Below are positions 28,395 to 36,898 of a stretch of DNA of 64,000 bases, piece after piece. The notes below the pieces were generated by a model, which was not told where the DNA came from, did no database searches, and was given only the letters and a program-made list of their open reading frames with translations. The stretch is taken from positions 372,001-436,000 of the forward strand of contig CAVQXR010000001.1 in NCBI GenBank assembly GCA_963717955.1, written 5' to 3'. How positions within the stretch are numbered: position 1 is the stretch's first letter; every line of letters begins with the position of its first letter. The stretch is from CAVQXR01 sp963717955 (GTDB lineage: Bacteria; Actinomycetota; Thermoleophilia; Gaiellales; Gaiellaceae). The translations under genes were made by a program, and so were the position numbers.

Positions 28395-28829
28395 CTAGCC
28401 GAGGCGGAGCCGGTACGCGTTCCCGAACGCGTCGAAGCCGTAGCGCTCGTAGAGGGGATGAGCGTCGGCGCGGTCGTGGCCGGACTCGAGCTTCAGGGCA
28501 TGGCAGCCGCGCGAGCGAGCCTCCGCGACGCACGCATCGAGAAGGGCCGTCGCGATCCCCCGCCGTCGGTAGGCCGGCCGCACGACGAGGTCGGGAAGCC
28601 ACGCCTCCGGTGTCACCCAGTTCAGGCGCGGCCTGATCCACAGGCTGGCCGCCCCGGCCAGCTCGCCGTCACCGTCGACGACGAGGACCATCCCGTCCGG
28701 GTGGGCGAGGTGGGCGAGGACGATCTCGCGCTGGACCGCCGGGTCGTCCGCGACGGCGGGCCGTCCGAGCTCGGCCATCAGCGCGAGGATCTCGCCGGTA
28801 TCGCCGGTCGTCGCGGGGCGAGCGTTCAT
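28395..28829 (-). CDS. GNAT-family N-acetyltransferase
   Basis: 144 residues. The acetyl-CoA loop is VVRPAYRRRGIATALLDACVAEAR (R/Q-x2-G-x-A), with LYERYGFDAFGNAYRLRL at the end. The acceptor is unknown; single small GNAT proteins modify proteins, amines or antibiotics. The start is fixed by a TACGGT -10 6 nt before ATG 28829, making the longer ORF to 29036 unlikely. Confidence 0.88.
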   Translation of the reverse strand: MNARPATTGDTGEILALMAELGRPAVADDPAVQREIVLAHLAHPDGMVLVVDGDGELAGAASLWIRPRLNWVTPEAWLPDLVVRPAYRRRGIATALLDACVAEARSRGCHALKLESGHDRADAHPLYERYGFDAFGNAYRLRLG

Positions 28830-28835
28830 CCGGGC

Positions 28836-28841
28836 ACCGTA
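28836..28841 (-). promoter_or_regulatory. -10 element TACGGT, leaderless GNAT gene
   Basis: Minus-strand TACGGT, spacer GCCCGG (6 nt), ATG at 28829. Confidence 0.6.
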
Positions 28842-29044
28842 GCCGGCCGCGCCCGGGTGGGGTGGTGCCGTCGAGAGCGCTCGCACCGAGAGGCCGTCGC
28901 CTCCGAGATCCGGCAGGGCCGGATGAGATCCAGCCCCTACGGGATGATCGGTCGTCGTGGGCGGGTGGTGGATCGCCAGGGTTCGCAGGGGCGGGATCTG
29001 ATCCCGCCCGCACCCGCCCGGGTGCCGGTGAGGCACGGCGCGCG

Positions 29045-29050
29045 TAGACT
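29045..29050 (+). promoter_or_regulatory. -10 element TAGACT, leaderless polA
   Basis: TAGACT, spacer CGCGCC (6 nt), ATG at 29057. A hairpin GGGCGGGAT-CTG-ATCCCGCCC lies upstream at 28989-29009. Confidence 0.65.
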
Positions 29051-29056
29051 CGCGCC

Positions 29057-31645
29057 ATGAGCCCGAAGGCGGCGAGCGGGGAGGAGCTACAGCTCGACGA
29101 TGCCCCGGCGCGGGAGGCGGAGCTCTTCGTCGTCGACGGCAACAACCTGGCCTACCGGGCGTTCTACGCGCTCCCCGAGGAGCTCGCGACGACTGAGGGC
29201 ATCCCGACGAACGCGCTGCTTGGGTTCACGAACATGCTCTTCAAGCTGCTCGTCGATTACAGGCCGCGGGGTGTGGCCGTTGCCTGGGACACACGCCCGG
29301 TGCACCGGCTCGAGGTGTCGGAGGAGTACAAGGCCGAGCGTCGGCCGATGCCGGATCTCCTGCGCGAGCAGTTCCCGCACTTCCGTCCGCTCGTCGAGGC
29401 GTTCGGCTACCGGAACCTCGAGTTCGAGGGCTGGGAGGCCGACGACGTGATCGCAACGGTCGCGACGCGTGCGGACGAGGCCGGGTTGAGGACGTGCGTC
29501 GTCTCGACCGACCGTGACGCGTTCCAGCTCACTTCCGAGAACGTGTGCCTGATGATGACCCCGCGCGGCGTCGCGGACGTCCAGGTCTACACGCCGGAGC
29601 GCGTCGAGGCCAGGTACGGGATCCCGCCGGAGAAGGTGCCGGACTTCATCGGGCTGAAGGGCGACACGTCGGACAACATCCCCGGGGTGCCGGGGATCGG
29701 CGACAAGACGGCCGCCGAGCTGATCTCGCGCTTCGGGTCGCTCGAGGCCGTGCTCGAGCACGCAGCCGAGCTGTCGCCGGCGCGCGCGAAGGCCCTGCAG
29801 GAGCATGCCCAGCAGGCTCGCGACTCGAAGCTGCTCGCGACGATGCGGCGGGATCTCGAGATCGACTGCGACCCGGCCGCGCTCGTGCTCGCACCACCCG
29901 ACCGGTCCCGGCTGAGGGAGCTGTTCCGGCGGTTCGAGTTCCGGAACCTCCTGCGCAGGGTCGACGAGCTCGAGGAGGCGCTGCCCTCGGCGGAGCTCAT
30001 CGCGGCCGGGATCCCCGCACCGTGGATCGAGGGCGACCTCCGAGCGGCCGGCGGCCCGGTCGCCGCCGTCGCCGTCGACGGGCGCGTCGCCCTCGCCCGT
30101 CCCGGAGAGCCGGTCGTGATCGCTCCGCTCGACCAGCTCGAGAGCGCCCTCGTCGGCGGGGAGCTCCTCTGCCACGGGTACGGGTCGCTCCCTCGCGGGC
30201 TGTGGCGGGCCGGCATCGGCCCCGTCGGCGACACGGAGCTTGCGGCGTACCTGATCGATCCCAACCGGTCCGCCTATGCGCTCGAGGACCTGGCAGGCGA
30301 GTACGACGTGGAGTTCGTCCCTGATCCACCGGCCGAGCCGGAGACGGAAGCGCTCGTGCGGAGGGCGGCGGCGGTGCTCGCGCTGGCCGACGCCTTGCAC
30401 GAGCGGCTCACGGCGTTCGGGTTGATGTCGCTCTACCGGGAGGTCGAGCTGCCGCTCGCGGTTGTCCTGCGATCGATGGAGGACGTCGGAGTGCGGATCG
30501 ACACCTACCGCATGGGCGAGATCACGGCGCGGCTCGCCGACCAGGTCGAGGAGCTCGAGGCCCGGGCCTACGAGCTCGCCGGGGAGGAGTTCCTGATGGG
30601 CTCGACCCAGCAGGTGGCGAGGATCCTGTTCGAGAAGCTCGACCTCGCGCCGGGCAGGAAGGGCAAGACCGGGTACTCGACCGACAGCAAGGTCCTGCGA
30701 GGCCTGCGCGACGAGCATCCGATCGTGCCCGTGCTCGAGGAGTGGCGCGAGTACACGAAGCTTCTGAATACGTACCTCGGCCCGCTCCCGGGCTCGATCG
30801 CACCCGACGACGGTCGCCTGCACACGACGTTCAACCAGACGGTCGCGTCGACCGGCCGACTCTCGACGTCGAATCCGAACCTCCAGTCGATTCCGATCCG
30901 CACCGAGCTCGGGCGCTCGATCCGCAGCGCATTCGTCGCCGAGCCAGGGTGGAAGCTCCTCTCCGCCGACTACTCGCAGGTCGAGCTGCGGATCCTGGCG
31001 CACGTTTCCGGCGAGCCGAAGCTCCGCGAGGCGTTCCTGCGGCGCGACGACATCCATGCGGCGACGGCGGCGGAGGTGCTCGGGAAGGATCAGGCCGCGC
31101 TCACGAAGGAGGAGCGCAACCGGGCGAAGGCGGTCAATTTCGGGATCATCTACGGGATCTCGGCCTTCGGCCTGTCGGATCAGCTCGAGATCCCGCGTGA
31201 GGAGGCACAGGCGTACATCGACACCTACCTCGCCCGGTTCCCCTACGTGCAGGATTTCATCGCGCGCACGGTGGAGCAGGCCGAGCGCGACGGGGAGGTG
31301 CGGACGCTGCTCGGTCGGCGCCGCCCGATCCCGGAGCTCCGGGCGCAGAACCGCCAGACGCGAAGCCTCGGCGAGCGGCTCGCCGTGAACACCGTGATGC
31401 AGGGCACGGCGGCGGACGTGATCAAGGTCGCGATGGTGAGGATGCACCGCCGCCTCCGCGACGAGGGGCGCGCGTCGCGTCTCGTCCTGCAAGTGCACGA
31501 CGAGCTGCTCCTCGAGGTCCCCGACAACGAGACCGGAGCCGTACGGGAGCTCGTGCGCGAGGAGATGACGGGCGCGTTCCCACTCGACCCGCCGCTCGTC
31601 GTCGACGTCGGCGTCGGCGAGGACTGGGCGAAGGCGAAATCGTAA
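29057..31645 (+). CDS. polA: DNA polymerase I
   Basis: 862 residues. The 5'-3' exonuclease/flap domain (about 20-310) has LFVVDGNNLAYRAFYALP, WEADDVIAT and GLKGDTSDNIPGVPGIGDKTA. The middle domain (about 325-440) keeps the 3'-5' exonuclease fold but lacks the metal-binding DxE, so proofreading is probably absent, as in many actinobacteria. The polymerase domain has motif A LLSADYSQVELRILAH, motif B RNRAKAVNFGIIYG and motif C LVLQVHDELLLEV. The start is supported by the leaderless -10. Confidence 0.97.
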   Translation: MSPKAASGEELQLDDAPAREAELFVVDGNNLAYRAFYALPEELATTEGIPTNALLGFTNMLFKLLVDYRPRGVAVAWDTRPVHRLEVSEEYKAERRPMPDLLREQFPHFRPLVEAFGYRNLEFEGWEADDVIATVATRADEAGLRTCVVSTDRDAFQLTSENVCLMMTPRGVADVQVYTPERVEARYGIPPEKVPDFIGLKGDTSDNIPGVPGIGDKTAAELISRFGSLEAVLEHAAELSPARAKALQEHAQQARDSKLLATMRRDLEIDCDPAALVLAPPDRSRLRELFRRFEFRNLLRRVDELEEALPSAELIAAGIPAPWIEGDLRAAGGPVAAVAVDGRVALARPGEPVVIAPLDQLESALVGGELLCHGYGSLPRGLWRAGIGPVGDTELAAYLIDPNRSAYALEDLAGEYDVEFVPDPPAEPETEALVRRAAAVLALADALHERLTAFGLMSLYREVELPLAVVLRSMEDVGVRIDTYRMGEITARLADQVEELEARAYELAGEEFLMGSTQQVARILFEKLDLAPGRKGKTGYSTDSKVLRGLRDEHPIVPVLEEWREYTKLLNTYLGPLPGSIAPDDGRLHTTFNQTVASTGRLSTSNPNLQSIPIRTELGRSIRSAFVAEPGWKLLSADYSQVELRILAHVSGEPKLREAFLRRDDIHAATAAEVLGKDQAALTKEERNRAKAVNFGIIYGISAFGLSDQLEIPREEAQAYIDTYLARFPYVQDFIARTVEQAERDGEVRTLLGRRRPIPELRAQNRQTRSLGERLAVNTVMQGTAADVIKVAMVRMHRRLRDEGRASRLVLQVHDELLLEVPDNETGAVRELVREEMTGAFPLDPPLVVDVGVGEDWAKAKS

Positions 31646-31666
31646 GGGCGACGCGAAGCGTCGCCC
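31646..31666 (+). terminator. Hairpin directly after polA
   Basis: GGGCGACGC-GAA-GCGTCGCCC, a perfect 9-bp stem starting at the base after the TAA stop; no T tract. A likely polA terminator. Confidence 0.6.
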
Positions 31667-31667
31667 G

Positions 31668-32222
31668 CACAGCAAGGGGCGCGGAGCGTCCCGCGCAGCG
31701 GTCGGCGGAGCCGGCCGCGAAGTTTCGCGGCCCGGAGGGCCGCACTGCCGCGTGGGGGTGCAAGGGGCGCGGAGCGTCCCGCGCAGCGGTCGGCGGAGCC
31801 GGCCGCGAAGTTTCGCGGCCCGGAGGGCCGCACAGCGGCCCGACACGATCGCGTCCCCGGGGGTGTGGCCGGGCCGGCCGCGAAGTTTCGCGGCCCGGAG
31901 GGCCGCACTGCCGCGTGGGGGTGCAAGGGGCGCGGAGCGTCCCGCGCAGCGGTCGGCGGAGCCGGCCCCGAAGTTTCGCGGCCCGGAGGGCCGCACTGGG
32001 CGCGTGCAAGGGGCGCGGAGCGTCCCGCGCAGCGGTCGGCGGAGCCGGCCGCGAAGTTTCGCGGCCCGGAGGGCCGCACTGGGCGCGTGCAAGGGGCGCG
32101 GAGCGTCCCGCGAAGTTCCGCCGGGCCGCACCGCGGCCCGGCACGATCGCGTCCCCGGGGGTGTGGCGGAGCCGGCCGCGAGGTTTCGGGGCCCGCTTCT
32201 CGCGGCCGGAGGCGGCCGCACA
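31668..32222 (+). repeat. Palindrome-rich tandem array between polA and rpsA
   Basis: Five units beginning GCAAGGGGCGCGGAGCG at 31672, 31760, 31923, 32006 and 32089, with a basic period of 83-88 bp (one interval is 163). Most units contain the perfect palindrome GGCCGCGAAGTTTCGCGGCC (for example 31713-31732, 31801-31820, 31876-31895, 32047-32066) and the phrase CCCGGAGGGCCGCAC. A subsidiary block (CGATCGCGTCCCCGGGGGTGTGG) occurs twice. All frames read as Arg-rich junk. It fills most of the 667-bp gap. Confidence 0.85.
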
Positions 32223-32295
32223 GACGGGGCGCATGGGAGCCGACTGGGGGCTTTCCGCGCTCGCCCGACCGCACCGCCCGGGGAGTCAGCGTTGC

Positions 32296-32301
32296 TACAA
32301 T
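32296..32301 (+). promoter_or_regulatory. -10 element TACAAT before rpsA
   Basis: TACAAT with 11 nt to ATG 32313; predicted leader about 4-5 nt, without room for a Shine-Dalgarno sequence. Confidence 0.6.
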
Positions 32302-32312
32302 CGTCCGTTCAC

Positions 32313-33875
32313 ATGGCAACGGAGTCGACGACAACTGCAGCGATCACGCCGGAGGACGGCTGGATTCACGCCGAGGACGGCACCCTGATCCCCGATTACG
32401 ACGCCACGATCCCCATCATCAACGAGGGGGAGGTCGTGCGCGGAACCGTCGTCCGTGTCGACAAGGACGAGGTCCTGGTCGACATCGGGTACAAGTCCGA
32501 GGGCGTCATCCCGGTGTCGGAGCTCTCGATCCGGCGCTCGATCAATCCGGCCGACGAGGTGAAGCTCGGCGACGAGATCGACGCGCTCGTGATGACGAAG
32601 GAGGACGCCGAGGGGCGTCTGATCCTGTCGAAGAAGCGGGCCCGCTTCGAGATGGCGTGGAAGCGAATCGAGGGCGCCGCTGAGAGCGGCGAGGCAGTCA
32701 ACGGCACGGTGATCGAGGTCGTGAAGGGCGGCCTGATCCTCGACCTCGGCGTGCGCGGGTTCCTTCCGGCCTCGCTCGTCGACATCCGGCGCGTTCAGAA
32801 CCTGGACGAGTTTCTCGGCCAGGAGCTCCGGTGCAAGGTCATCGAGCTCAACCGGAGCCGCAACAATGTCGTGCTCTCCCGTCGCGCCGTGCTCGAGGAC
32901 GAGCGCAAGGAGATGCGCCAGGCGATCCTCGACCGGCTCTCGCCGGGCGACATCGTCGAGGGGACGATCTCGAACATCGTCGACTTCGGCGCCTTCGTCG
33001 ACCTCGAGGGCATCGACGGCCTCATCCACATCTCGGAGCTCTCGTGGAGCCATGTGAATCACCCGTCCGAGGTGCTCGAGATCGGTCAGAGCGTGAAGGT
33101 CAAGGTGCTCGACATCGACCGCGACCGGCAGCGGATCTCGCTCGGCCTCAAGCAGACACAGTCGGACCCCTGGACGCAGGTCATCGAGGCCTACTCCGAG
33201 GGTCACGTGGTGGTGGGCCGCGTGACGAAGGTCGTCACGTTCGGCGCCTTCGTCGAGATCCTCCCGGGCGTCGAGGGTCTCGTGCACATCTCCGAGCTCG
33301 CCCAGCATCACGTCGAGAACCCGCGCGAGGTCGTGTCGCAGGGCGACGTCGTGAACGTGAAGATCATCGAGATGGACGCCGATCGCCGCCGTCTTTCGCT
33401 GTCGCTGAAGCGGGTGGAGGACTTCGACGAGGTCCAGCCGACGATCGGCGGCATCACCTTCGAGCCCGCGCCGCCGCCGGAGGAGCCCACCGCGGAGGAG
33501 CCCACCGCGGAGGAGCCCACCGCCGAGGAGCCTGCCGCGGAGGAGCCCACCGCCGAGGAGCCTGCCGCCGAGGAGCCTGCCGCCGAGGAGCCTGCCGCCG
33601 AGGAGCCCACCGCGGACGAGCCTGCCGTCGACGAGCCCACCGCCGAGGAGCCTGGCGCCGAGGACGCTGCCGCCGAGGAGCCTGTCGCAGAGGAGCTCGC
33701 GGCCGCCGCGGACGTATCCGCCGAGGACGAGCCCGTGCCCGGCGAGGCACCTCCGGCCGAGGAAGAGCCTGCGGTCGAGGTCGCGGCCGTCGCGGAGGCC
33801 GAGGAGCTCGTCGCCGTCTCCGATCCAGCGGCCGAGACCGGCGAGCTCGCCGGCGACTCCGACGCAGAAGCCTAG
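32313..33875 (+). CDS. rpsA: 30S ribosomal protein S1 with acidic repeat tail
   Basis: 520 residues. Four S1 domains begin near GEVVRGTVVRVDKDEVLVDIG, GEAVNGTVIEVVKGGLILDLG, GDIVEGTISNIVDFGAFVDL and GHVVVGRVTKVVTFGAFVEIL (about residues 35-365). Four domains is the usual actinobacterial form. The last third is a low-complexity tail built from EEPTA/EEPAA repeats. S1 binds mRNA and helps translation initiation. The start follows the TACAAT -10. coaE comes next, as in mycobacteria (polA-rpsA-coaE-uvrB). Confidence 0.95.
   Translation: MATESTTTAAITPEDGWIHAEDGTLIPDYDATIPIINEGEVVRGTVVRVDKDEVLVDIGYKSEGVIPVSELSIRRSINPADEVKLGDEIDALVMTKEDAEGRLILSKKRARFEMAWKRIEGAAESGEAVNGTVIEVVKGGLILDLGVRGFLPASLVDIRRVQNLDEFLGQELRCKVIELNRSRNNVVLSRRAVLEDERKEMRQAILDRLSPGDIVEGTISNIVDFGAFVDLEGIDGLIHISELSWSHVNHPSEVLEIGQSVKVKVLDIDRDRQRISLGLKQTQSDPWTQVIEAYSEGHVVVGRVTKVVTFGAFVEILPGVEGLVHISELAQHHVENPREVVSQGDVVNVKIIEMDADRRRLSLSLKRVEDFDEVQPTIGGITFEPAPPPEEPTAEEPTAEEPTAEEPAAEEPTAEEPAAEEPAAEEPAAEEPTADEPAVDEPTAEEPGAEDAAAEEPVAEELAAAADVSAEDEPVPGEAPPAEEEPAVEVAAVAEAEELVAVSDPAAETGELAGDSDAEA
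33480..33695 (+). repeat. 15-bp minisatellite coding the S1 tail
   Basis: About 14 imperfect copies of a 15-bp unit (GAGGAGCCCACCGCG) encode E-E-P-(T/A)-A. Copies near the start are almost identical, suggesting recent expansion; later ones drift (DEPAV, EEPGA, EDAAA). Confidence 0.85.
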
Positions 33876-33879
33876 ACCG

Positions 33880-34467
33880 GTCACGATCGCCGTCACCGGC
33901 GGGATCGGTGCCGGCAAGAGCGAGGCGCTGCGGGCGTTCGCGCGGCATGGTGCCGCGACGCTCTCGAGCGACGAGATCGTGCACCGGCTCCTCCGTGAGG
34001 AGCCGTCCGTGAAGCGCGCGATCGCGGAGCGCTTCGGAGACGGCGTGCTCGATCCCGGCGGCGAGCTCGACCGGGCCGCGGTCGCCCGGGTCGTGTTCGG
34101 TGACCGCGAGGAGCTCGCGTGGCTCGAGGGGCTGCTGCACCCGCACGTCCTCGCCGCGCAGGTCCGCTGGCGCGCCGAGCAGGCGGCGCTCGCGAGCCCA
34201 CCGACGGTTTGCGTGGTCGAGGTGCCGCTCCTGTACGAGACGGGCGGCGAGAGCCGGTTCGACGCGGTGGTCGTGGTCACGGCGTCGCCCGACGTCCGGG
34301 CAGGGCGCGCCCGGCACGCGGACAGCGCACGGCGCGAGGAGCGTCTGCTCGACGACGACGAGAAGGCCCGCCGCGCCGACGTGGCCTATGTGAACGACGG
34401 AACGCTCGAAGAGCTGGACGCATTCGTCGCCGGTGTCGTCGAACGGCTCGCGTCGAGAGTCGGGTAG
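33880..34467 (+). CDS. coaE: Dephospho-CoA kinase, start codon unclear
   Basis: Last step of CoA synthesis. P-loop TGGIGAGKSEA, then LSSDEIVHRLL, the base-binding LLHPHVL and the lid region VEVPLLYETGGE, RARHADSARREERLL and YVNDGTLEELDAFV are all in place; about 195 residues, normal length. The odd point is the start: between the rpsA stop (33873-33875) and the P-loop there is no ATG, GTG, TTG or CTG in frame, only GTC 33880, ACG 33883 and ATC 33886, and no ATG, GTG or TTG exists in this frame inside the end of rpsA either. A rare start codon, a base error, or a frameshift link to rpsA are possible. The coordinate given is a best guess. Confidence 0.85.
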   Translation, partial: VTIAVTGGIGAGKSEALRAFARHGAATLSSDEIVHRLLREEPSVKRAIAERFGDGVLDPGGELDRAAVARVVFGDREELAWLEGLLHPHVLAAQVRWRAEQAALASPPTVCVVEVPLLYETGGESRFDAVVVVTASPDVRAGRARHADSARREERLLDDDEKARRADVAYVNDGTLEELDAFVAGVVERLASRVG

Positions 34468-34486
34468 CGCCGCCGCGGGCGGCCCG

Positions 34487-34492
34487 TACACT
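34487..34492 (+). promoter_or_regulatory. -10 element TACACT, leaderless slt gene
   Basis: TACACT, spacer CGCTCT (6 nt), GTG at 34499. Confidence 0.65.
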
Positions 34493-34498
34493 CGCTCT

Positions 34499-35047
34499 GT
34501 GCGGCGCCTGGTCGTCGGAGTCGTCCTGATCGCGGCCGCGGTCGTCGGCGCGGTCCTCTACCTGCAGTCCGGGCCGGACTGGATCGACCGTTTCCGCCAC
34601 CCGCTCGAGTACCGCGCCATCGTCGAGGGCCATGCCGAGAACTACGATCTCGACCCCGCGCTGCTCGCCGCTGTCATCTTCCGCGAGAGCAAGTTCGACC
34701 CCGATGCCGTCAGCGATGCCGGCGCGGTCGGGCTGATGCAGCTCCTCCCCGACACGGCACGGGGCATCGCGACCTACACGGGGGGCGCGAAGTTCAGGGT
34801 CGACGATCTCCACGATCCCGAGATCAACGTCCGCTACGGCTCGTTCTACCTCCGGCGCCTGCTCCGGAAGTACGGAGACATCAGATTGGCTCTCGCCGCC
34901 TACCACGCAGGTCAGGGCAACGTGGACGACTGGTTGCGTCAGGGCGGGGAGATCGAGTTCGCCGAGACACGCGAGTACGTCGACGACGTCCTTCGCCTGC
35001 GCGAGATCTACCGCGACGTCTACGGCCTCGAGCGCGACCAGGCGTAG
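34499..35047 (+). CDS. Soluble-lytic-transglycosylase-like muramidase
   Basis: 182 residues. One N-terminal membrane anchor (about 4-24), then an SLT domain with the catalytic Glu in AVIFRESKFDPDAVSDAGAVGLMQLLPDTA and the LALAAYHAGQGNV motif near the end. It cleaves peptidoglycan glycan strands outside the membrane. The leaderless -10 fixes the start. The 3' end overlaps that of the convergent small membrane protein by 28 bp. Confidence 0.92.
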   Translation: MRRLVVGVVLIAAAVVGAVLYLQSGPDWIDRFRHPLEYRAIVEGHAENYDLDPALLAAVIFRESKFDPDAVSDAGAVGLMQLLPDTARGIATYTGGAKFRVDDLHDPEINVRYGSFYLRRLLRKYGDIRLALAAYHAGQGNVDDWLRQGGEIEFAETREYVDDVLRLREIYRDVYGLERDQA

Positions 35048-35337
35048 CCGCCGAGACCGGCGACGGCGAGGACGATCCCGGTTGTGACCCAGGTCACCGG
35101 CTCGACGTTCCCCAGGCCGGCCACGAGCAGGCACATGCCGCCGATCCCGGTGAGGAGCCCGAGCGGCTCGGGCCACGACCGGCTCCTCCAGGCGATCAGC
35201 GCGACGAGCCCGACCGCAACGGGGCCGGTGAGGACGCCGATGAAGCTGACCAGCGAGAGCGCGAGCAGCGCGCCGGCGCCTGCCCATCCCCAGAAGACGG
35301 CACACCCACGGGCGTGAACGATCGTTGTGTGCGCCAT
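35020..35337 (-). CDS. Small membrane protein of unknown function
   Basis: 105 residues with three to four hydrophobic segments (GAGALLALSLVSFIGVLTG, VAVGLVALIAW, LLTGIGGMCLLVAGLG, GIVLAVAGLGGYAW). No family was recognised. It starts at ATG 35337, strongly supported by TACAAT 6 nt upstream on the minus strand; the longer ORF to 35397 is not needed. Its 3' end lies inside the slt gene. Confidence 0.7.
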   Translation of the reverse strand: MAHTTIVHARGCAVFWGWAGAGALLALSLVSFIGVLTGPVAVGLVALIAWRSRSWPEPLGLLTGIGGMCLLVAGLGNVEPVTWVTTGIVLAVAGLGGYAWSRSRP

Positions 35338-35343
35338 GGAACG

Positions 35344-35349
35344 ATTGTA
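35344..35349 (-). promoter_or_regulatory. -10 element TACAAT, leaderless small membrane gene
   Basis: Minus-strand TACAAT, spacer CGTTCC (6 nt), ATG at 35337. Confidence 0.65.
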
Positions 35350-35413
35350 CGACCCCGATCTCCCGTGGCCGGTTGATGCCGGCGGCCCGACCACCACCTC
35401 CGCGGCCCGTCGC

Positions 35414-36898
35414 TCACGGCCGCCCGATCCGGGTCGAGAACGCGTGCTGCGCGCCCGCCCCGAGGGCGCGCACCGTCAGCGAGCCACGCACGGTCCGACC
35501 TGCCGCGTCGCCCGGGATCACCCAAATGCACCTGGCGATCGACAGGCGGAACGTCGCCTGCGTCGGCGGGAGGGTTCGCGAGCCGATCCTCGCCTTGCAG
35601 GCGATGGTCCCTGCACGTGCCTTCTCCCCGGTGTCGCTCCGGATCACCCTGGCGGTGACATCGAGCCGCTCGCCCGCCGTCACGCGAATGCGGGGGGAAG
35701 CCACCGGGTCGTCGCCGTTCAGCAGGAACGAGGCGAATGTCAGCCGCAGCGGCGGATCGGGCTCGATCGGGCCGCCGAGCGCACGGCGCAGGGCGCGTGG
35801 GAGACTCGCCCGGCGGATCGCGGTGCCCGCGAGCGGGAGGGTGCCCGTGGCGAGCGCCTCGACGGCGCCGGCGTTCGTGAGGCCGGAGACGCCGGCGAGG
35901 AGGAGCCCGGCCGCGCCCGCGATCACGGGGGTCGCGAATGACGTACCGGTCATCCGCCGGTAGCTCTGCTCGCGAGCTGCGGTGAGCAGGTTCACGCCCG
36001 GGGCCGCGATGTCGACCCACTCGCCGAAGGCGGAGTCCTTCCAGAGCCGGTTGCGGTCGGTCGCGGCGGCGACGGCGAGGACGTTCTCGTAGGCGGCCGG
36101 GTACTGGGGCGTCGAGATCGCCTCGTTACCGGCGGCAGCGACGACGATCGCCCCGTGCGCCCACGCGTAGGCTGCCGCGTCCCGCTGCACCGGGTCGCTA
36201 TTGGCGCTGCTGAAGCTGAGGTTGACGACGTCCGCGCCATGATCGACCGCCCAGACGATGCCGGCCGCCGAGTCGAACTTCGTCACCGCGCCCGTTCCAT
36301 CCTCGACGACCTTGACCGCCATCAACGTGCAGGACGGGCATACGCCGACGATGCCGGCGCCGTTGGCGGCGGCCGCCGCCACGCCGGCCACCGCCGTGCC
36401 GTGGCCGTGGGTGTCGGTCGGGTCGTCGTCGCCGTCGGCGATGTCCGGCCCGACGATCAGCCTGCCCGCAAACTCGGCGTGGGTGAGGTCGATGCCGGTG
36501 TCCAGGATGGCGATGACGACGCCCGGGTCGCCGAGGGTCTGATCCCAGGCCTCGGCGGCCTCGACGCGCTGGATGTACCACTGGTACGGAACGAGTTCGT
36601 CGTCCGGGGTCAGAGCCAGCCTCGATGCATCGTCAAGCGGCTGACCGGTGTTCGGGACGGCGGCGACCACGCGCGGTGCCGAGCGCAGCCGCGACAGCAC
36701 GGGGCCCGCCGGCCCGTTCACCTCCACGAGATACGCGCCGAGCTGCGGGATCGACGCGACGACACGGCCGCCCACCTCCCGGGCCGCCGTTTGCGCAGCC
36801 GCGGGCGAGGTCGCCTGGACGATCACCTCGGCGGCCGGCGCCGAGGCCGGCATGACGAGCGCGGCCAGTACCAGGGCCAGCAGGAGCGAGCGGCGCAT
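35414..36898 (-). CDS. Secreted subtilisin-like serine protease (S8)
   Basis: 494 residues. Sec signal peptide (about 1-22), inhibitor-I9-like propeptide (about 23-85), then an S8 catalytic domain with Asp133 (ILDTGIDLTH), His166 (THGHGTAVAG) and Ser320 (GTSFATP), and the oxyanion Asn region AAAGNE. The C-terminal about 110 residues are beta-rich and do not match a named domain; they contain a possible Cys pair. An exported, broad protease is likely. It is divergent from uvrB with only 22 bp between the start codons. Confidence 0.92.
   Translation of the reverse strand: MRRSLLLALVLAALVMPASAPAAEVIVQATSPAAAQTAAREVGGRVVASIPQLGAYLVEVNGPAGPVLSRLRSAPRVVAAVPNTGQPLDDASRLALTPDDELVPYQWYIQRVEAAEAWDQTLGDPGVVIAILDTGIDLTHAEFAGRLIVGPDIADGDDDPTDTHGHGTAVAGVAAAAANGAGIVGVCPSCTLMAVKVVEDGTGAVTKFDSAAGIVWAVDHGADVVNLSFSSANSDPVQRDAAAYAWAHGAIVVAAAGNEAISTPQYPAAYENVLAVAAATDRNRLWKDSAFGEWVDIAAPGVNLLTAAREQSYRRMTGTSFATPVIAGAAGLLLAGVSGLTNAGAVEALATGTLPLAGTAIRRASLPRALRRALGGPIEPDPPLRLTFASFLLNGDDPVASPRIRVTAGERLDVTARVIRSDTGEKARAGTIACKARIGSRTLPPTQATFRLSIARCIWVIPGDAAGRTVRGSLTVRALGAGAQHAFSTRIGRP

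Noticed and set aside
31752..32312. Long plus- and minus-strand ORFs through the tandem array, some reading into rpsA
   Set aside because: They translate to Arg/Ala-rich repeats set by the DNA period, with no family motifs; rpsA has a promoter and natural start at 32313.
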